DNA of 64,000 nucleotides from assembly GCA_963743575.1 (NCBI GenBank), contig CAVUQC010000002.1, positions 1 through 64,000 on the forward strand. The letters are read 5' to 3'. Below, in pieces: positions 17,667-25,863 of this stretch (within the stretch, counting starts at the first letter, position 1; every line of letters begins with the position of its first letter). This DNA is from DASUPK01 sp963743575 (GTDB lineage Bacteria; Actinomycetota; Thermoleophilia; Solirubrobacterales; 70-9). Both the position numbers and the translations under genes were made by a program. The notes under the pieces were generated by a model. The model saw only the letters and a list, made by a program, of their open reading frames with translations, was not told the origin of the DNA and made no database searches.

Positions 17667-18845
17667 GTGGACGAGCGCGTCCGCCGCAGACACCTGGACG
17701 AGCTGGCCGCCGAGCTGCGGCGGCGCCTGGTCGAGCGCCGCCGCGCCCAGGCGGCCTCGGGCGGTGCGGCGATGGGGCCGCTGCCCGAGGCCGTACGTGA
17801 GCTCGTCGACGAGGATGCGGCGATCCTCGAGGCGCACACCCGCGAGAGGCTCTGCGAGCTGATCCTCCGGGAAGCCGTGGGGCTCGGTCCCCTGGAGGAG
17901 CTGCTCGCCGATCCCGCGGTGGAGGAGGTGATGGTCAACGGGCACGACTGCGTCTACGTCGAGCGCGCCGGGAGGATCGAGAGAACCGGCGTCGCCTTCC
18001 CCTCCGAGCAGGCGCTGCGGGACGCGATCGAGCGCATCCTGACGCCGCTGGGACGGAGGGTCGACGAGCTCAGCCCGATGGTCGATGCGCGCCTGCAGGA
18101 CGGCTCCCGCGTGCATGTGGTGATCCCGCCGCTCGCGGTCGACGGGCCGTCGCTGTCGATTCGCCGTTTCTCGGCCGTCCGGCCCGGCCCGCGAGAGCTC
18201 GTGGAGCTCGGCACGATCACGGACGAGCTTCACGATGAGCTGGCCGCCGCGGTCGGCGCGCGCCGCAGCATCCTCGTCAGCGGGGGCACCGGGTCCGGCA
18301 AGACGACGCTGCTCAACGCGCTCTCGGCGTTCGTCGATTCGGACGAGCGGGTGATCACCATCGAGGACGCCGCGGAGCTCCGCCTGCGGCAACCCCACGT
18401 CGTGCGGCTCGAGAGCAGGCCCGCGAACGTCGAGGGACGAGGGCGGGTGGAGATCCGCGACCTGCTGCGCGGCGCCCTGCGGATGCGTCCGGATCGGATC
18501 GTGATCGGCGAGGTCAGGGGCGGTGAGGCCCTGGACCTGCTGATGGCGCTCAACACCGGTCACGAGGGCGCTCTCTCGACCGTCCATGCCAACTCCCCCG
18601 AGGACGCGCTTCGCAGAGTCGAGACGCTGGCCCTGATGGCGGGGGTGGGCCTCCCGCACGCTGCGATCCGCGAGCAGCTCGGTCGCGGGCTTGATCTCGT
18701 CGTTCACCTGGCGCGGCTCAGCGACGGGTCACGGCGGGTCGTGGAGGTGGCGGAGGTGGTGCGGACCGCCGGGTCGGTCGGCGTCCGCGAGCTCTTCAGG
18801 CTGGGGACGGACAGGGAGGGACGCCCATGGGCGGCGCGACGCTGA
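17667..18845 (+). CDS. tadA: Tad/Flp pilus secretion ATPase
   Basis: A 392-residue CpaF/TadA-type ATPase that powers Flp pilin extrusion or related secretion from the cytosolic membrane face. The N-domain has VEEVMVNGHDCVYVERAG; the ATPase core has Walker A SGGTGSGKTT (about 205-214), ITIEDAAELRL as the Asp box, RMRPDRIVIGEVRGGEA as Walker B and STVHANSPEDAL as the His box. All catalytic motifs are intact. GTG start at 17667. TadB begins inside its last 19 nt, so the three ATPase/platform genes form one operon. Confidence 0.93.
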   Translation: MDERVRRRHLDELAAELRRRLVERRRAQAASGGAAMGPLPEAVRELVDEDAAILEAHTRERLCELILREAVGLGPLEELLADPAVEEVMVNGHDCVYVERAGRIERTGVAFPSEQALRDAIERILTPLGRRVDELSPMVDARLQDGSRVHVVIPPLAVDGPSLSIRRFSAVRPGPRELVELGTITDELHDELAAAVGARRSILVSGGTGSGKTTLLNALSAFVDSDERVITIEDAAELRLRQPHVVRLESRPANVEGRGRVEIRDLLRGALRMRPDRIVIGEVRGGEALDLLMALNTGHEGALSTVHANSPEDALRRVETLALMAGVGLPHAAIREQLGRGLDLVVHLARLSDGSRRVVEVAEVVRTAGSVGVRELFRLGTDREGRPWAARR

Positions 18846-19675
18846 TCGCGCTGATCGCGGCGGCAGGTGGACTGGCGGCGGTCGCGGCTCGGGAGGCGGT
18901 GATCTCGGTGCCGGGCGCGGCGCGCTGGCTGCGGGCATCGATCGCACCGCTGAGGCGCATCTCGCGAGAGGGCTACGCCCCGAGCGCAGAGGAGCAGCGG
19001 CGTCTCGCCATGTTGGGCAGCGGGGCCATCGCCGGGATGGCGCTGCTGGTGGCAGGCCCCGGGCCGCCGGCGATCGCCGCGGCCGCTGGCCCGTGGTGCG
19101 TCGGCGCCCTGGTCGCGGGTCGCCGGGAGCGCTATCGGCGTGCCGTCGAGCGGTCGATTCCGGAGGTCGCCTCGGCGATCGCCGATGCGATCTCCGGCGG
19201 GCACTCGGTTAGGGGAGCGGTGGCGGCCGCTGCCGCATCGCTCGAGGGCCCTTCGTCCGCCGAGCTCGCCCGAGTCGCGGCGGACCTCGAGCTTGGCGCC
19301 TCGACCGCCGATGCCCTGGCCGCGATGCGATCGCGAGTCCGCTCCGAGCGGGTCGACTCCCTGGCCACCGCGCTGCTCAGCCAGCAGGTCGCCGGCGGGG
19401 ACGTCGCCGCGCTGATGCGCCGGCTCGCCGCCGCGGCCGCCGATCGGGACCGCGTCGCAGACGAAGCTCGCGCGGCCACCACGCAGGCCCGCTTCACGGG
19501 TCTCCTCGTCGTCGCCCTGCCCGCCGGGTCGGCGCTATTTGCGGAGCTTCTGCAACCCGGCTTCGTCTCGCGGGTGTTCTCGGAGCCCGCCTCGGCGGCG
19601 ATGCTCATCGTCGCGGCTGGTCTGCAGGCTCTTGGATTCGCCCTGATTCGGCGGCTCGGGAGGCCTGCGGATTGA
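18827..19675 (+). CDS. tadB: TadB-like pilus platform protein
   Basis: A 282-residue membrane protein with the T2SSF domain. Two hydrophobic segments sit at about 4-22 and 62-90, the cytosolic helical domain (about 105-225) has RSIPEVASAIADAISGGHSV and SLATALLSQQVAGGD, and two helices end the protein (about 228-275). It would form the inner-membrane platform with TadC, turned by the TadA ATPase. ATG 18827 overlaps tadA by 19 nt and the stop overlaps the tadC TTG as TTGA. The direction of transport is not visible from sequence. Confidence 0.88.
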   Translation: MGGATLIALIAAAGGLAAVAAREAVISVPGAARWLRASIAPLRRISREGYAPSAEEQRRLAMLGSGAIAGMALLVAGPGPPAIAAAAGPWCVGALVAGRRERYRRAVERSIPEVASAIADAISGGHSVRGAVAAAAASLEGPSSAELARVAADLELGASTADALAAMRSRVRSERVDSLATALLSQQVAGGDVAALMRRLAAAAADRDRVADEARAATTQARFTGLLVVALPAGSALFAELLQPGFVSRVFSEPASAAMLIVAAGLQALGFALIRRLGRPAD

Positions 19676-20508
19676 CCGGTGCCCTGCTGCTCGCGATCGG
19701 CGCAGTCGTGCTGACCCTGGCGGCGATGGCCGAGGTGATCCCGGCCCGCCGGTCGGCGACGGGGCCGCCCGAGACCGGCGCGCCGCCCCGGTCGCCCGCT
19801 CCATGGTCGCTGGCAGCGACTGCGGATGCGAGGTTGCGCCTGTCGGCCCGTCTCATCAGGGCCGGCCTCGCCGAGCGGATCTCCCTCCAGGCCCTGCTCG
19901 TCGCGAAGCTCGGCGGGACGCTGGCCGGAGTGCTGTGGGGGATGGTCCTCACTCCGGCGGCGCCGGGCCGACTCGCCTGGATCGTGGCCGTGGGCCTTCC
20001 CGCCGCGGGTTTCCTGGGACCGGACGCCTGGCTCGAGCGAGCCGCGCGGCGGCGGTTGCGGGCGCTGCGGGCCGGGCTCCCGGACGCGCTCGACCTGCTC
20101 GCGGTCGGGACGGCGGCGGGGCGCAGCCCGCTGGCGGGCCTCGGAGAGCTCGGAGCGGGGGAGGGACCCCTGGCGCGCGAGCTGGCGATGCTCTCTGCGG
20201 AGAGCTCCTGCGGATTGCCCCAGAGCGAGGCGCTCGCCTCGCTCCGCCGCCGTGCTCCCGTGCGCGAAGTGGCGGCGATGTGCGGTGTGATCGAGCGCTC
20301 CGGTCGCTACGGCTCCCCGCTCGCCGATCAGCTCCGCGAGCAGGCGACGGCGCTGCGCGGGGTCCAGCGGCGCCGGATCGAGGAGCACGCCGCCCGCGCG
20401 GCCCCGAAGATCCAGCTCGCAGTCGCGCTGCTGCTGGTCCCGTCGGTGCTGCTGATGATCGCCGCCGGCCTGCTCGCCAACGTCGACCGCTTCATGGCCG
20501 GCTTCTGA
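19672..20508 (+). CDS. tadC: TadC-like pilus platform protein
   Basis: A 278-residue T2SSF membrane protein pairing with TadB. It has an N-terminal helix, a pair of helices at about 80-115, the segment RLRALRAGLPDALDLLAVGTAAGRSP (in two parts, about 120-150) that is diagnostic for the domain, APKIQLAVALLLVPSVLLMIAAGLL near the end, and a short tail. TTG start overlaps the tadB stop. No Flp pilin, TadE/F pseudopilin or prepilin peptidase follows: the next gene is on the other strand, so those parts must lie elsewhere or be absent. Confidence 0.87.
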   Translation: MTGALLLAIGAVVLTLAAMAEVIPARRSATGPPETGAPPRSPAPWSLAATADARLRLSARLIRAGLAERISLQALLVAKLGGTLAGVLWGMVLTPAAPGRLAWIVAVGLPAAGFLGPDAWLERAARRRLRALRAGLPDALDLLAVGTAAGRSPLAGLGELGAGEGPLARELAMLSAESSCGLPQSEALASLRRRAPVREVAAMCGVIERSGRYGSPLADQLREQATALRGVQRRRIEEHAARAAPKIQLAVALLLVPSVLLMIAAGLLANVDRFMAGF

Positions 20509-20724
20509 TCAGGCCGCGTCCGGGTGGCAGCGCAGGCATGCCCTGAAGCCGTCGCTCCGCGCACCCTCTGCGGTCAGATAGAAGCGGACGTTCTCGCGCT
20601 TCGGCGTCCGCGCCGGACAGCCGGGGCGGCAGTAGATCCCAGTCGAGGTGACCGCCGCGAAGAACTCGCCGGCGTAGCCGGCGTCCCTCGTCTCCATCGC
20701 TCGGTAGCGTTGCTCGAAGTCCAT
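20509..20724 (-). CDS. Stand-alone Ada metal-binding domain protein
   Basis: A 71-residue protein equal to just the N-terminal zinc domain of Ada/AdaA and of Ada-AlkA fusions. It keeps TGIYCRPGCPARTPKRENVRF and ends at ACLRCHPDAA, so all four ligand Cys are present, including the one that accepts methyl groups from phosphotriesters in Ada. The AraC helix-turn-helix and the methyltransferase or glycosylase domains are absent. ATG 20724 is preferred because AGGAGG lies 5 nt before it; an ATG at 20748 gives 8 more residues. Its stop abuts the tadC stop. Function may be DNA-damage sensing, or it may be a truncated gene. Confidence 0.8.
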   Translation of the reverse strand: MDFEQRYRAMETRDAGYAGEFFAAVTSTGIYCRPGCPARTPKRENVRFYLTAEGARSDGFRACLRCHPDAA

Positions 20725-20806
20725 TGGGTCCTCCTGTGGTGTCGTCATCCACCGGTTGAACGCCCGCGCTTAGCCGCACGTGAGATGGGAGGGGGAGAAT
20801 GCGCCG

Positions 20807-21181
20807 ATGAGCGACGGCGTCACCTCCGGAGTGGCAAGGCCCGCGGGGATCTCCTACCTGAGGATTCCTGCGGACGACGCCAAGGCTCTCGTCGCGTTCT
20901 ATGAGGCGATCTTCGGCTGGAAGGTCGATGCCGACCGAGACGATCCGAGCTTCGAGGACGGCACCGGGCACGTGATCGGGCACATCGACCCGCAGATGGA
21001 GACGTCCGGCAGCGAGGGGATACGGCCCTATGTCTATGTCGAGAGCGTCGCCGAGGTGCTCGAGCGGATCGCCGCCAAGGGCGGCGCGGTCATCAAGCCC
21101 CCATACGCGGAGGGGAACCTGACAGTCGCCGTCTTCCGCGATCCGGCCGGCAACGTCCTGGGCGTCTGGCAGCTCACCTAG
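20807..21181 (+). CDS. VOC-family protein
   Basis: A 124-residue protein of the glyoxalase fold resembling CFP-29 and antibiotic-resistance-like VOC proteins. It shows SYLRIPADDAKALVAFYEAIFGWKV (in two parts, about 16-40), GHIDPQMETSG and PYVYVESVAEVLERIAAKGG, and ends with AVFRDPAGNVLGVWQ. ATG 20807 is chosen because GGAGGGGGAG (20787-20796) sits in front; a GTG at 20780 is less likely. Substrate unknown. It is unlinked to its paralogue at 16.2 kb. The gap to mraZ (318 bp) holds a 7-bp hairpin (21231-21254), the mraZ promoter and a long hairpin. Confidence 0.85.
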   Translation: MSDGVTSGVARPAGISYLRIPADDAKALVAFYEAIFGWKVDADRDDPSFEDGTGHVIGHIDPQMETSGSEGIRPYVYVESVAEVLERIAAKGGAVIKPPYAEGNLTVAVFRDPAGNVLGVWQLT

Positions 21182-21381
21182 CCCGGGGGGCGAAGTGTGG
21201 GATCGCCGGCGGCGGTCCTCTTTGCTGCAACCGGGCTTGCAGGAAAGAGCCCGGATCGGGACCTGAGAGGGTCGATGCCGCGATCCCGCAAACCGCATCG
21301 GAATGCGGAATTCAGCCCCTGGCCGATCCGGGTAGCAATTCCGTCCGACGGATCGGCTGCAATGCGCCCGCCCAATCTGTG

Positions 21382-21412
21382 TTGCAAAGTGGGACAGAGT
21401 GGGTTAGCGTGG
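21382..21412 (+). promoter_or_regulatory. mraZ promoter overlapped by three MraZ boxes
   Basis: TTGCAA (21382-21387), a 17-base spacer and TAGCGT (21405-21410) make a sound sigma-A promoter. Laid over it are GTGGG (21389), GTGGG (21399) and GTGG (21409), direct repeats with an exact 10-bp period. MraZ proteins are known to bind tandem TGGG-type repeats of this period and repress their own operon. The placement inside spacer and -10 predicts autorepression of the whole division cluster. Confidence 0.8.
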
Positions 21413-21432
21413 CAAATCAGAGTTGGTCAATA

Positions 21433-21475
21433 GGGCCGGGGTGATGAGGCTCCTCCCACCTCACCACCCCGGCCC
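21433..21475 (+). promoter_or_regulatory. Long GC-rich hairpin in the mraZ 5' leader
   Basis: Two 17-base arms (21433-21449 and 21459-21475) are reverse complements with one mismatch that can pair as G-U, around the 9-base loop CTCCTCCCA. It lies between the predicted transcription start (about 21417) and the TTG start at 21500. No T run follows, so it is not a classical terminator. It may protect the transcript or act as an attenuator. Confidence 0.65.
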
Positions 21476-21499
21476 GCTCCGAACTCAAGGGCCCCCACT

Positions 21500-21946
21500 T
21501 TGTCGTTTCTCGGTCAGTACGAGCACAATCTCGACGCGAAGGACCGCCTCACGGTCCCGTCGAAGTTCCGCGCGGCGCTTGCTGATGGAGTCGTTCTCGC
21601 CAAGGGCCTGGACCCCTCCGTCTGGGTGTTCGCGCCCGGCGGATACCAAGGCTTCTCGAATCAGTTTCTTGGAGAGACCAACCCGCTCGGCAAGCGCGGC
21701 CGGATGCTGCGCCGCCACTTCCACGGCGGAGCCTTCGACGACAAGCTCGATTCCGCCGGCCGCATCCGTCTGCCTAAGAAGCTGATCGAGCACGCGGGCC
21801 TGGGGGAGGGCCCCTGCATGATCGTCGGCTCCGACAACTGGTTCGAGATCTGGAGCGCCAAGCGCTGGGCCGAGTACGAAAAGGAGATGGATGCAGAGGT
21901 TTCCGATGTCGCGGAGAACCTCTCCGAAGAGGAGCGAGGAGGCTGA
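21500..21946 (+). CDS. mraZ: Transcriptional regulator of the dcw cluster
   Basis: A 148-residue AbrB-fold protein. It opens with FLGQYEHNLDAKDRLTVPSKFR (first SpoVT/AbrB half) and repeats the pattern in LDSAGRIRLPKKLIEHAGL (second half), the diagnostic DxxGRhxhP motif. MraZ forms rings that bind tandem repeats upstream of its own gene; such repeats are present at 21389-21412. Start is TTG 21500, giving the family N-terminus; AAGGG (21487-21491) is a plausible ribosome site. TGATG links it to rsmH with 1 nt overlap. Homologues can also sit on the nucleoid. Confidence 0.95.
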   Translation: MSFLGQYEHNLDAKDRLTVPSKFRAALADGVVLAKGLDPSVWVFAPGGYQGFSNQFLGETNPLGKRGRMLRRHFHGGAFDDKLDSAGRIRLPKKLIEHAGLGEGPCMIVGSDNWFEIWSAKRWAEYEKEMDAEVSDVAENLSEEERGG

Positions 21947-22986
21947 TGGCGACCGCAACACACAGAGTGGTAGGGCCCCTGAAGACGGCCGCCACAAGAG
22001 CCGCGGCCGGACAATCGGCCGAGTCAGCGAACCTTTCATATGTGCCCCAGGAACATGAACCCGTACTGGCGACCGAGCTGGTCGACGTCCTCGATCCCAA
22101 GCCGGGCGAGACCTTCGTCGACTGCACCTTCGGCGGTGGCGGCCACGCCCGTCTGATCTCCGAGCGCATCGGCAGCGAGGGCGAGCTGATCGCGGTGGAT
22201 CGCGATCCGTCCTCGGAGGAGCGCTGGAGTGAGTTCGCGGTGCACGCTCCGTCGCGCTCCCGCTTCCTGCGCGCCGACTTCGTCGCCGCGCTCGAGGGGC
22301 TGCGCGGAGAGGGCACCCGCCCGGACGGCATCGTCTTCGACCTGGGCATGTCCTCCATGCAGATCGACGCCTGGGAGCGCGGCTTCTCCTACTCCTACGA
22401 CGCGCCCCTCGACATGCGGATGGATCCGACCCAGAGCCTGTCCGCGGCGACCGTCGTCAACGATTGGCCCCAGGATCGCCTGGCGAACGTGATCCGCGAG
22501 CTTGGCGAGGAGCGCCGCGCCGGTTCGATCGCGCGAGAGATCACGAAGCGCCGCCCGATCGACACCACGGCCCAGCTGGTCTCGGCGATCAAGGGCGCGA
22601 TCCCGCCGTCCGAGCGGTTCGGGCGGGGGCATCCCGCCAAGCGCACCTTCCAGGCGATCCGGATCGCAGTCAACGGCGAGCTCGACGCTCTCGATCACGC
22701 TCTGCCGCTCGCCTGGGCGATCCTGCCGACCGGCGGGCGTCTCGGTGCCATCTCCTTCCACTCGCTCGAGGACCGCCGCGTGAAGCGCTTCATGGCCGAC
22801 CGGGCACGAGGCTGCATCTGCCCGCCCGAGCTGCCCGTCTGCGTCTGCGGCCGCGAGCCTGAGGCCGATCTGCTCACCAAGCGAGCGATCGCGCCGGGGC
22901 CCGAGGAGCTCGAGCGCAACCCGCGTGCCTCCTCCGCCCATCTGCGCGCAGCGCTCAAGATCCGCGAGGCGGAGGACGCCGGCTGA
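21946..22986 (+). CDS. rsmH: 16S rRNA (cytosine-1402-N4) methyltransferase
   Basis: A 346-residue RsmH/MraW enzyme that methylates N4 of C1402 in the ribosomal P site. SAM-binding motif FVDCTFGGGGHA (about 57-67), VDRDPSS, FDLGMSSMQID (about 127-137), GFSYSYDAPLDMRMD and the C-terminal GAISFHSLEDRRVKRF are all present. The first 30 residues, rich in Ala and Thr, extend beyond the usual start near HEPVL; a later start cannot be excluded, but ATG 21946 overlaps the mraZ stop. Second gene of the division cluster. Confidence 0.96.
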   Translation: MATATHRVVGPLKTAATRAAAGQSAESANLSYVPQEHEPVLATELVDVLDPKPGETFVDCTFGGGGHARLISERIGSEGELIAVDRDPSSEERWSEFAVHAPSRSRFLRADFVAALEGLRGEGTRPDGIVFDLGMSSMQIDAWERGFSYSYDAPLDMRMDPTQSLSAATVVNDWPQDRLANVIRELGEERRAGSIAREITKRRPIDTTAQLVSAIKGAIPPSERFGRGHPAKRTFQAIRIAVNGELDALDHALPLAWAILPTGGRLGAISFHSLEDRRVKRFMADRARGCICPPELPVCVCGREPEADLLTKRAIAPGPEELERNPRASSAHLRAALKIREAEDAG

Positions 22987-23738
22987 TGGCTGCCGCTGCT
23001 GCCGCTCGAAAGTCTCACGCCCCGACACCCGCACCTCGCGCCAAGCCGCGCAGGGCGCGACCCAAGACGGCTCCCCGCGCCAGGGCCCGCCAGGCCCCGG
23101 CCGCACGGCTGGTGCGCCCGGCCGTGGCGGGTGCCGCCCTGTTCCCGCAGGCCGCGGTTCGCAGCGCCGGCGCGGTCCGGGACATCTCCGACTCGACTCT
23201 GATCATGCGGCTCACGCGCGGCCGAGGCTGGATCGCAGTGCTCGGGACCCTGTTGGTGGGCATCGTCGCGCTCAACGTCGTCAGCCTCAGCCTGACGGCG
23301 GGCGCGGGCGCGACCTCGCTCCAGATCGACGGGCTCAAGACCGAGATCTCCGCCCTGCACGCCCAGATCGACGAGCGGCTCTCCGCCGCGAGGGTTGAGG
23401 GCGAGGCCACGCGCCTCGGACTGGCGGTCCCGGATCCCAAGGCAATCACCTATCTGGACGCAAAGAGTGGCGACGCGGCGCGGCTCGCTCATCTGCTCGG
23501 CACCCACGACTTCCTCGCCGCGCCGAGTCAGCCCTCGAGCTACCCTGCGCCGGGCACCTCCTACGCACCGGTGAGCACCAGCTCGACCCCCGCGCCGACG
23601 ACCACCGTCGCCCCGACGACGACGCCCGCTCCGGTGGCGACCCCGCCCACCTCCGGGACCTCGAGCAGCGGCAGCTCCAGCGGCAGCGGCTCGTCCTCCG
23701 GTTCATCCGGGGGCGCAACCGGAGGCGTGGGGCTCTAG
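22986..23738 (+). CDS. FtsL-like divisome protein with Pro/Ser/Thr tail
   Basis: A 250-residue single-pass membrane protein in the usual ftsL position between rsmH and ftsI. The first 75 residues are basic and Ala/Pro-rich and cytosolic; a membrane helix covers about 80-103; a short coiled coil (about 112-140) fits the FtsL/DivIC pairing role. The last 70 residues are low-complexity Thr/Pro/Ser/Gly and would cross the wall. Sequence similarity to FtsL is weak, as for the family in general, so the call rests on position and architecture. ATG overlaps the rsmH TGA. Confidence 0.75.
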   Translation: MAAAAAARKSHAPTPAPRAKPRRARPKTAPRARARQAPAARLVRPAVAGAALFPQAAVRSAGAVRDISDSTLIMRLTRGRGWIAVLGTLLVGIVALNVVSLSLTAGAGATSLQIDGLKTEISALHAQIDERLSAARVEGEATRLGLAVPDPKAITYLDAKSGDAARLAHLLGTHDFLAAPSQPSSYPAPGTSYAPVSTSSTPAPTTTVAPTTTPAPVATPPTSGTSSSGSSSGSGSSSGSSGGATGGVGL

Positions 23739-23750
23739 GAGCGCCTGGCT

Positions 23751-25409
23751 ATGCGGCTCATCGACCGCCGGCTGGGACTGCTCTTCTGTGCGTTCTTCCT
23801 GATCTTCTCCTTCGTCCTCGTGCGCTCGTTCTGGCTCCAGGGGGTGAAGGGCGGCACGCTCCGCGCGGAGGCGCGCAGCCAGCAGGTCACCACGGTGACC
23901 ATCCCGGGTGAGCGCGGCCGCGTGCTCGACCGCAACGGCAAGGTCCTGGCGGCCTCCGAGGACGCCGCCGACGTGGTGGCCACGCCGTACCAGGTGGAGA
24001 ACCCCGGCCGGACCGCGATGCGCCTCCACCAGGTGCTCGGTGAGCCGACTTCGGACCTGTTGAACGCGCTGTCAGACCGTAATTCCGGATTCGCGTACCT
24101 GGCGCGGAAGGTTGATCCCAACGTGGCCGCCGAGGTGAAGCGGCTCGACATCACCGGCATCTCGACGGTTCCCACCAGCAAACGGCTCTATCCGCAGGGC
24201 GAGCTCGCCTCCCAGGTGATCGGCGCTGTCGGGACCGACAACCAGGGTCTCACCGGGCTCGAGCACTCCGAGAACAGCGTGCTCGGCGGCGCCAACGGCG
24301 AGGAGGACATCGTCCACGACGCGGTCGGCCGGCCCCTTCGAATGGAGACCGTCAAGCCCGCGAGCGTCGGACAGGACGTCCAGACCACGCTCGACGCCGC
24401 GATCCAGGACAAGACCGAGGAGGCCCTGAACGCCGCGGTCGACCACTACAACGCCAAGGGCGGGACCGCGATCGTGATGAACCCGAACACGGGCGACGTC
24501 CTCGCGATGGCCAACACGCCGGGCTTCGATCCCTCGGATCTCGCCAACGCGACCTCCAACGAGCTGGAGAACCGCGCCACGGGCTTCACCTACGAGCCCG
24601 GCTCGACCTTCAAGGCGTTCACCGTCGCCTCGGCCCTCGAGGACCACGTGGTCACGCCGAGCTCGAGCTTCTATCTGCCCTCGGAGATCCACGTCTATGA
24701 CCGGACGATCGGCGAGGCCGAGGCTCGCGGGCCGGAGACACTGACAACGGCCCAGATCCTGGCCCAGTCCTCCAACGTCGGCGCCGTGACGATCGGCCTG
24801 AAGGAAGGCGCCGATCGCTTCTCGCAATGGATCAACCGCTTCGGCTTCGGGCGCCCGACGGAGGTGGGCTATCCGGGCGAGGAGCGCGGGATCGTCCCGG
24901 CGCTCAGCGACTACTCCGGGTCCACGATGGGCAACCTGCCGATCGGCCAGGGACTGTCGGTGACCCCGATGCAGATCGCGACCGCCTACTCGGCGATCGC
25001 GGACGGAGGAATCCTGCGCAGCCCGACCCTGATCCAGAGCGTCGGCGGCCACCCGCTCGACGGGAGCACCGACCCCCATCGGGTGATCACCTCCCGGACC
25101 GCGGCCCAGCTCCGCCAGATGCTCGAAGGAGTCCTGGCACCGGGCGGAACGGCGTCAGAGGTGAGCGTCCCGGGCTACACGCTGGCCGGCAAGACGGGTA
25201 CCGCCCAGAAGGTCGAGAACGGGACGTACTCCGACAGCCGCTACGTCGCCTCCTTCGTCGGCTTCGCGCCGGCAAGGGACCCGAAGCTGCTCGTGGCAGT
25301 CGTCGTCGACGAGCCCCAGTACGTCCACGTCGGCGGCCAGGTCGCGGCCCCGGTCTTCGGGCAGATCGCTGAGTTCGCGCTGCCGTACCTGGGCATCTCG
25401 CCGAACTAG
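23751..25409 (+). CDS. ftsI: Division-specific penicillin-binding protein (PBP3 type)
   Basis: A 552-residue class B transpeptidase that crosslinks septal peptidoglycan. One N-terminal membrane helix (about 9-28) is followed by the pedestal with GERGRVLDRNGKVLA (about 53-67). The catalytic serine S285 is in STFK, with S340-S-N342 and KTG at 481-483, so all three penicillin-binding motifs are intact. It works with FtsW encoded further on. ATG 23751 lies 12 nt after the ftsL-like stop. Its 3' end overlaps the reverse-strand DUF1003 gene by 4 nt. Confidence 0.96.
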   Translation: MRLIDRRLGLLFCAFFLIFSFVLVRSFWLQGVKGGTLRAEARSQQVTTVTIPGERGRVLDRNGKVLAASEDAADVVATPYQVENPGRTAMRLHQVLGEPTSDLLNALSDRNSGFAYLARKVDPNVAAEVKRLDITGISTVPTSKRLYPQGELASQVIGAVGTDNQGLTGLEHSENSVLGGANGEEDIVHDAVGRPLRMETVKPASVGQDVQTTLDAAIQDKTEEALNAAVDHYNAKGGTAIVMNPNTGDVLAMANTPGFDPSDLANATSNELENRATGFTYEPGSTFKAFTVASALEDHVVTPSSSFYLPSEIHVYDRTIGEAEARGPETLTTAQILAQSSNVGAVTIGLKEGADRFSQWINRFGFGRPTEVGYPGEERGIVPALSDYSGSTMGNLPIGQGLSVTPMQIATAYSAIADGGILRSPTLIQSVGGHPLDGSTDPHRVITSRTAAQLRQMLEGVLAPGGTASEVSVPGYTLAGKTGTAQKVENGTYSDSRYVASFVGFAPARDPKLLVAVVVDEPQYVHVGGQVAAPVFGQIAEFALPYLGISPN

Positions 25410-25837
25410 CCGGACTTCTGCGAGACGCCCAGGTGAGCGTGGATCTCCTGGGTGAGCTTGTCGATCTGCTCCGTGATCTCGGTGTTCTGCTTCAGCATCG
25501 TGGCCTGCGCGGAGGCGAGCTGGTCGCGGTGGGTGGCGGCCTTCAGGGACTCGGCCTTGTCGGCCATCGCCTGGATGTGCGAGCGCTTGTCCTGGAGCTT
25601 CTGGCCGAGACCGATGAAGAGGGTGATGTAGATCGCCTCGAGGCTGACGATCAGCGTGAGCAGGTTGATGTCGAGGCCGAGCGCGAACCAGAGGGCGAAC
25701 CAGATCGTGTGAAGAAGCGCCGAAGCCGGTGTGAAGAGGATGTTCCCGAGCTGCACGCTGACCGTCTGGACCGGGGTGAGGGCCTCCTCGTAGTAGTCGT
25801 GCCAATCGGTCTTGCCGTCGGCGTTGTAGTCCTTCAC
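25406..25837 (-). CDS. DUF1003-like membrane protein with N-terminal EF-hand-like loop
   Basis: A 143-residue protein with two membrane helices (about 30-52 and 57-80) and a C-terminal coiled coil (about 80-135) rich in Gln, Lys and Glu, the layout of DUF1003 proteins, whose role is unknown. The first residues contain DYNADGKTDWHD, which fits the DxNxDGxxDxxD calcium loop of dockerins and EF-hands. GTG start 25837 lies 7 nt after TAGGAT. It is reversed inside the dcw cluster, between ftsI and murE, an unusual place. Confidence 0.78.
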   Translation of the reverse strand: MKDYNADGKTDWHDYYEEALTPVQTVSVQLGNILFTPASALLHTIWFALWFALGLDINLLTLIVSLEAIYITLFIGLGQKLQDKRSHIQAMADKAESLKAATHRDQLASAQATMLKQNTEITEQIDKLTQEIHAHLGVSQKSG

Positions 25838-25844
25838 GGCCGAA

Positions 25845-25854
25845 ATCCTAGAAT
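25845..25854. promoter_or_regulatory. Overlapping divergent -10 elements for murE and the DUF1003 gene
   Basis: TAGAAT (25849-25854, plus) sits 9 nt before the murE ATG and TAGGAT (25850-25845, minus) sits 7 nt before the DUF1003 GTG. The two hexamers share the TA at 25849-25850. The spacing predicts leaderless mRNAs in both directions. No convincing -35 boxes were found, so the call rests on the hexamers, spacing and repetition of this arrangement elsewhere. Confidence 0.5.
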
Positions 25855-25863
25855 CGCCTCGGG

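Noticed and set aside
21231..21254. Hairpin CCGGGCT/AGCCCGG with loop TGCAGGAAAG as a seventh copy of the repeat family
   Set aside because: The loop resembles variant A, but spacing differs and the stem is unrelated; treated as an ordinary hairpin after the VOC gene.
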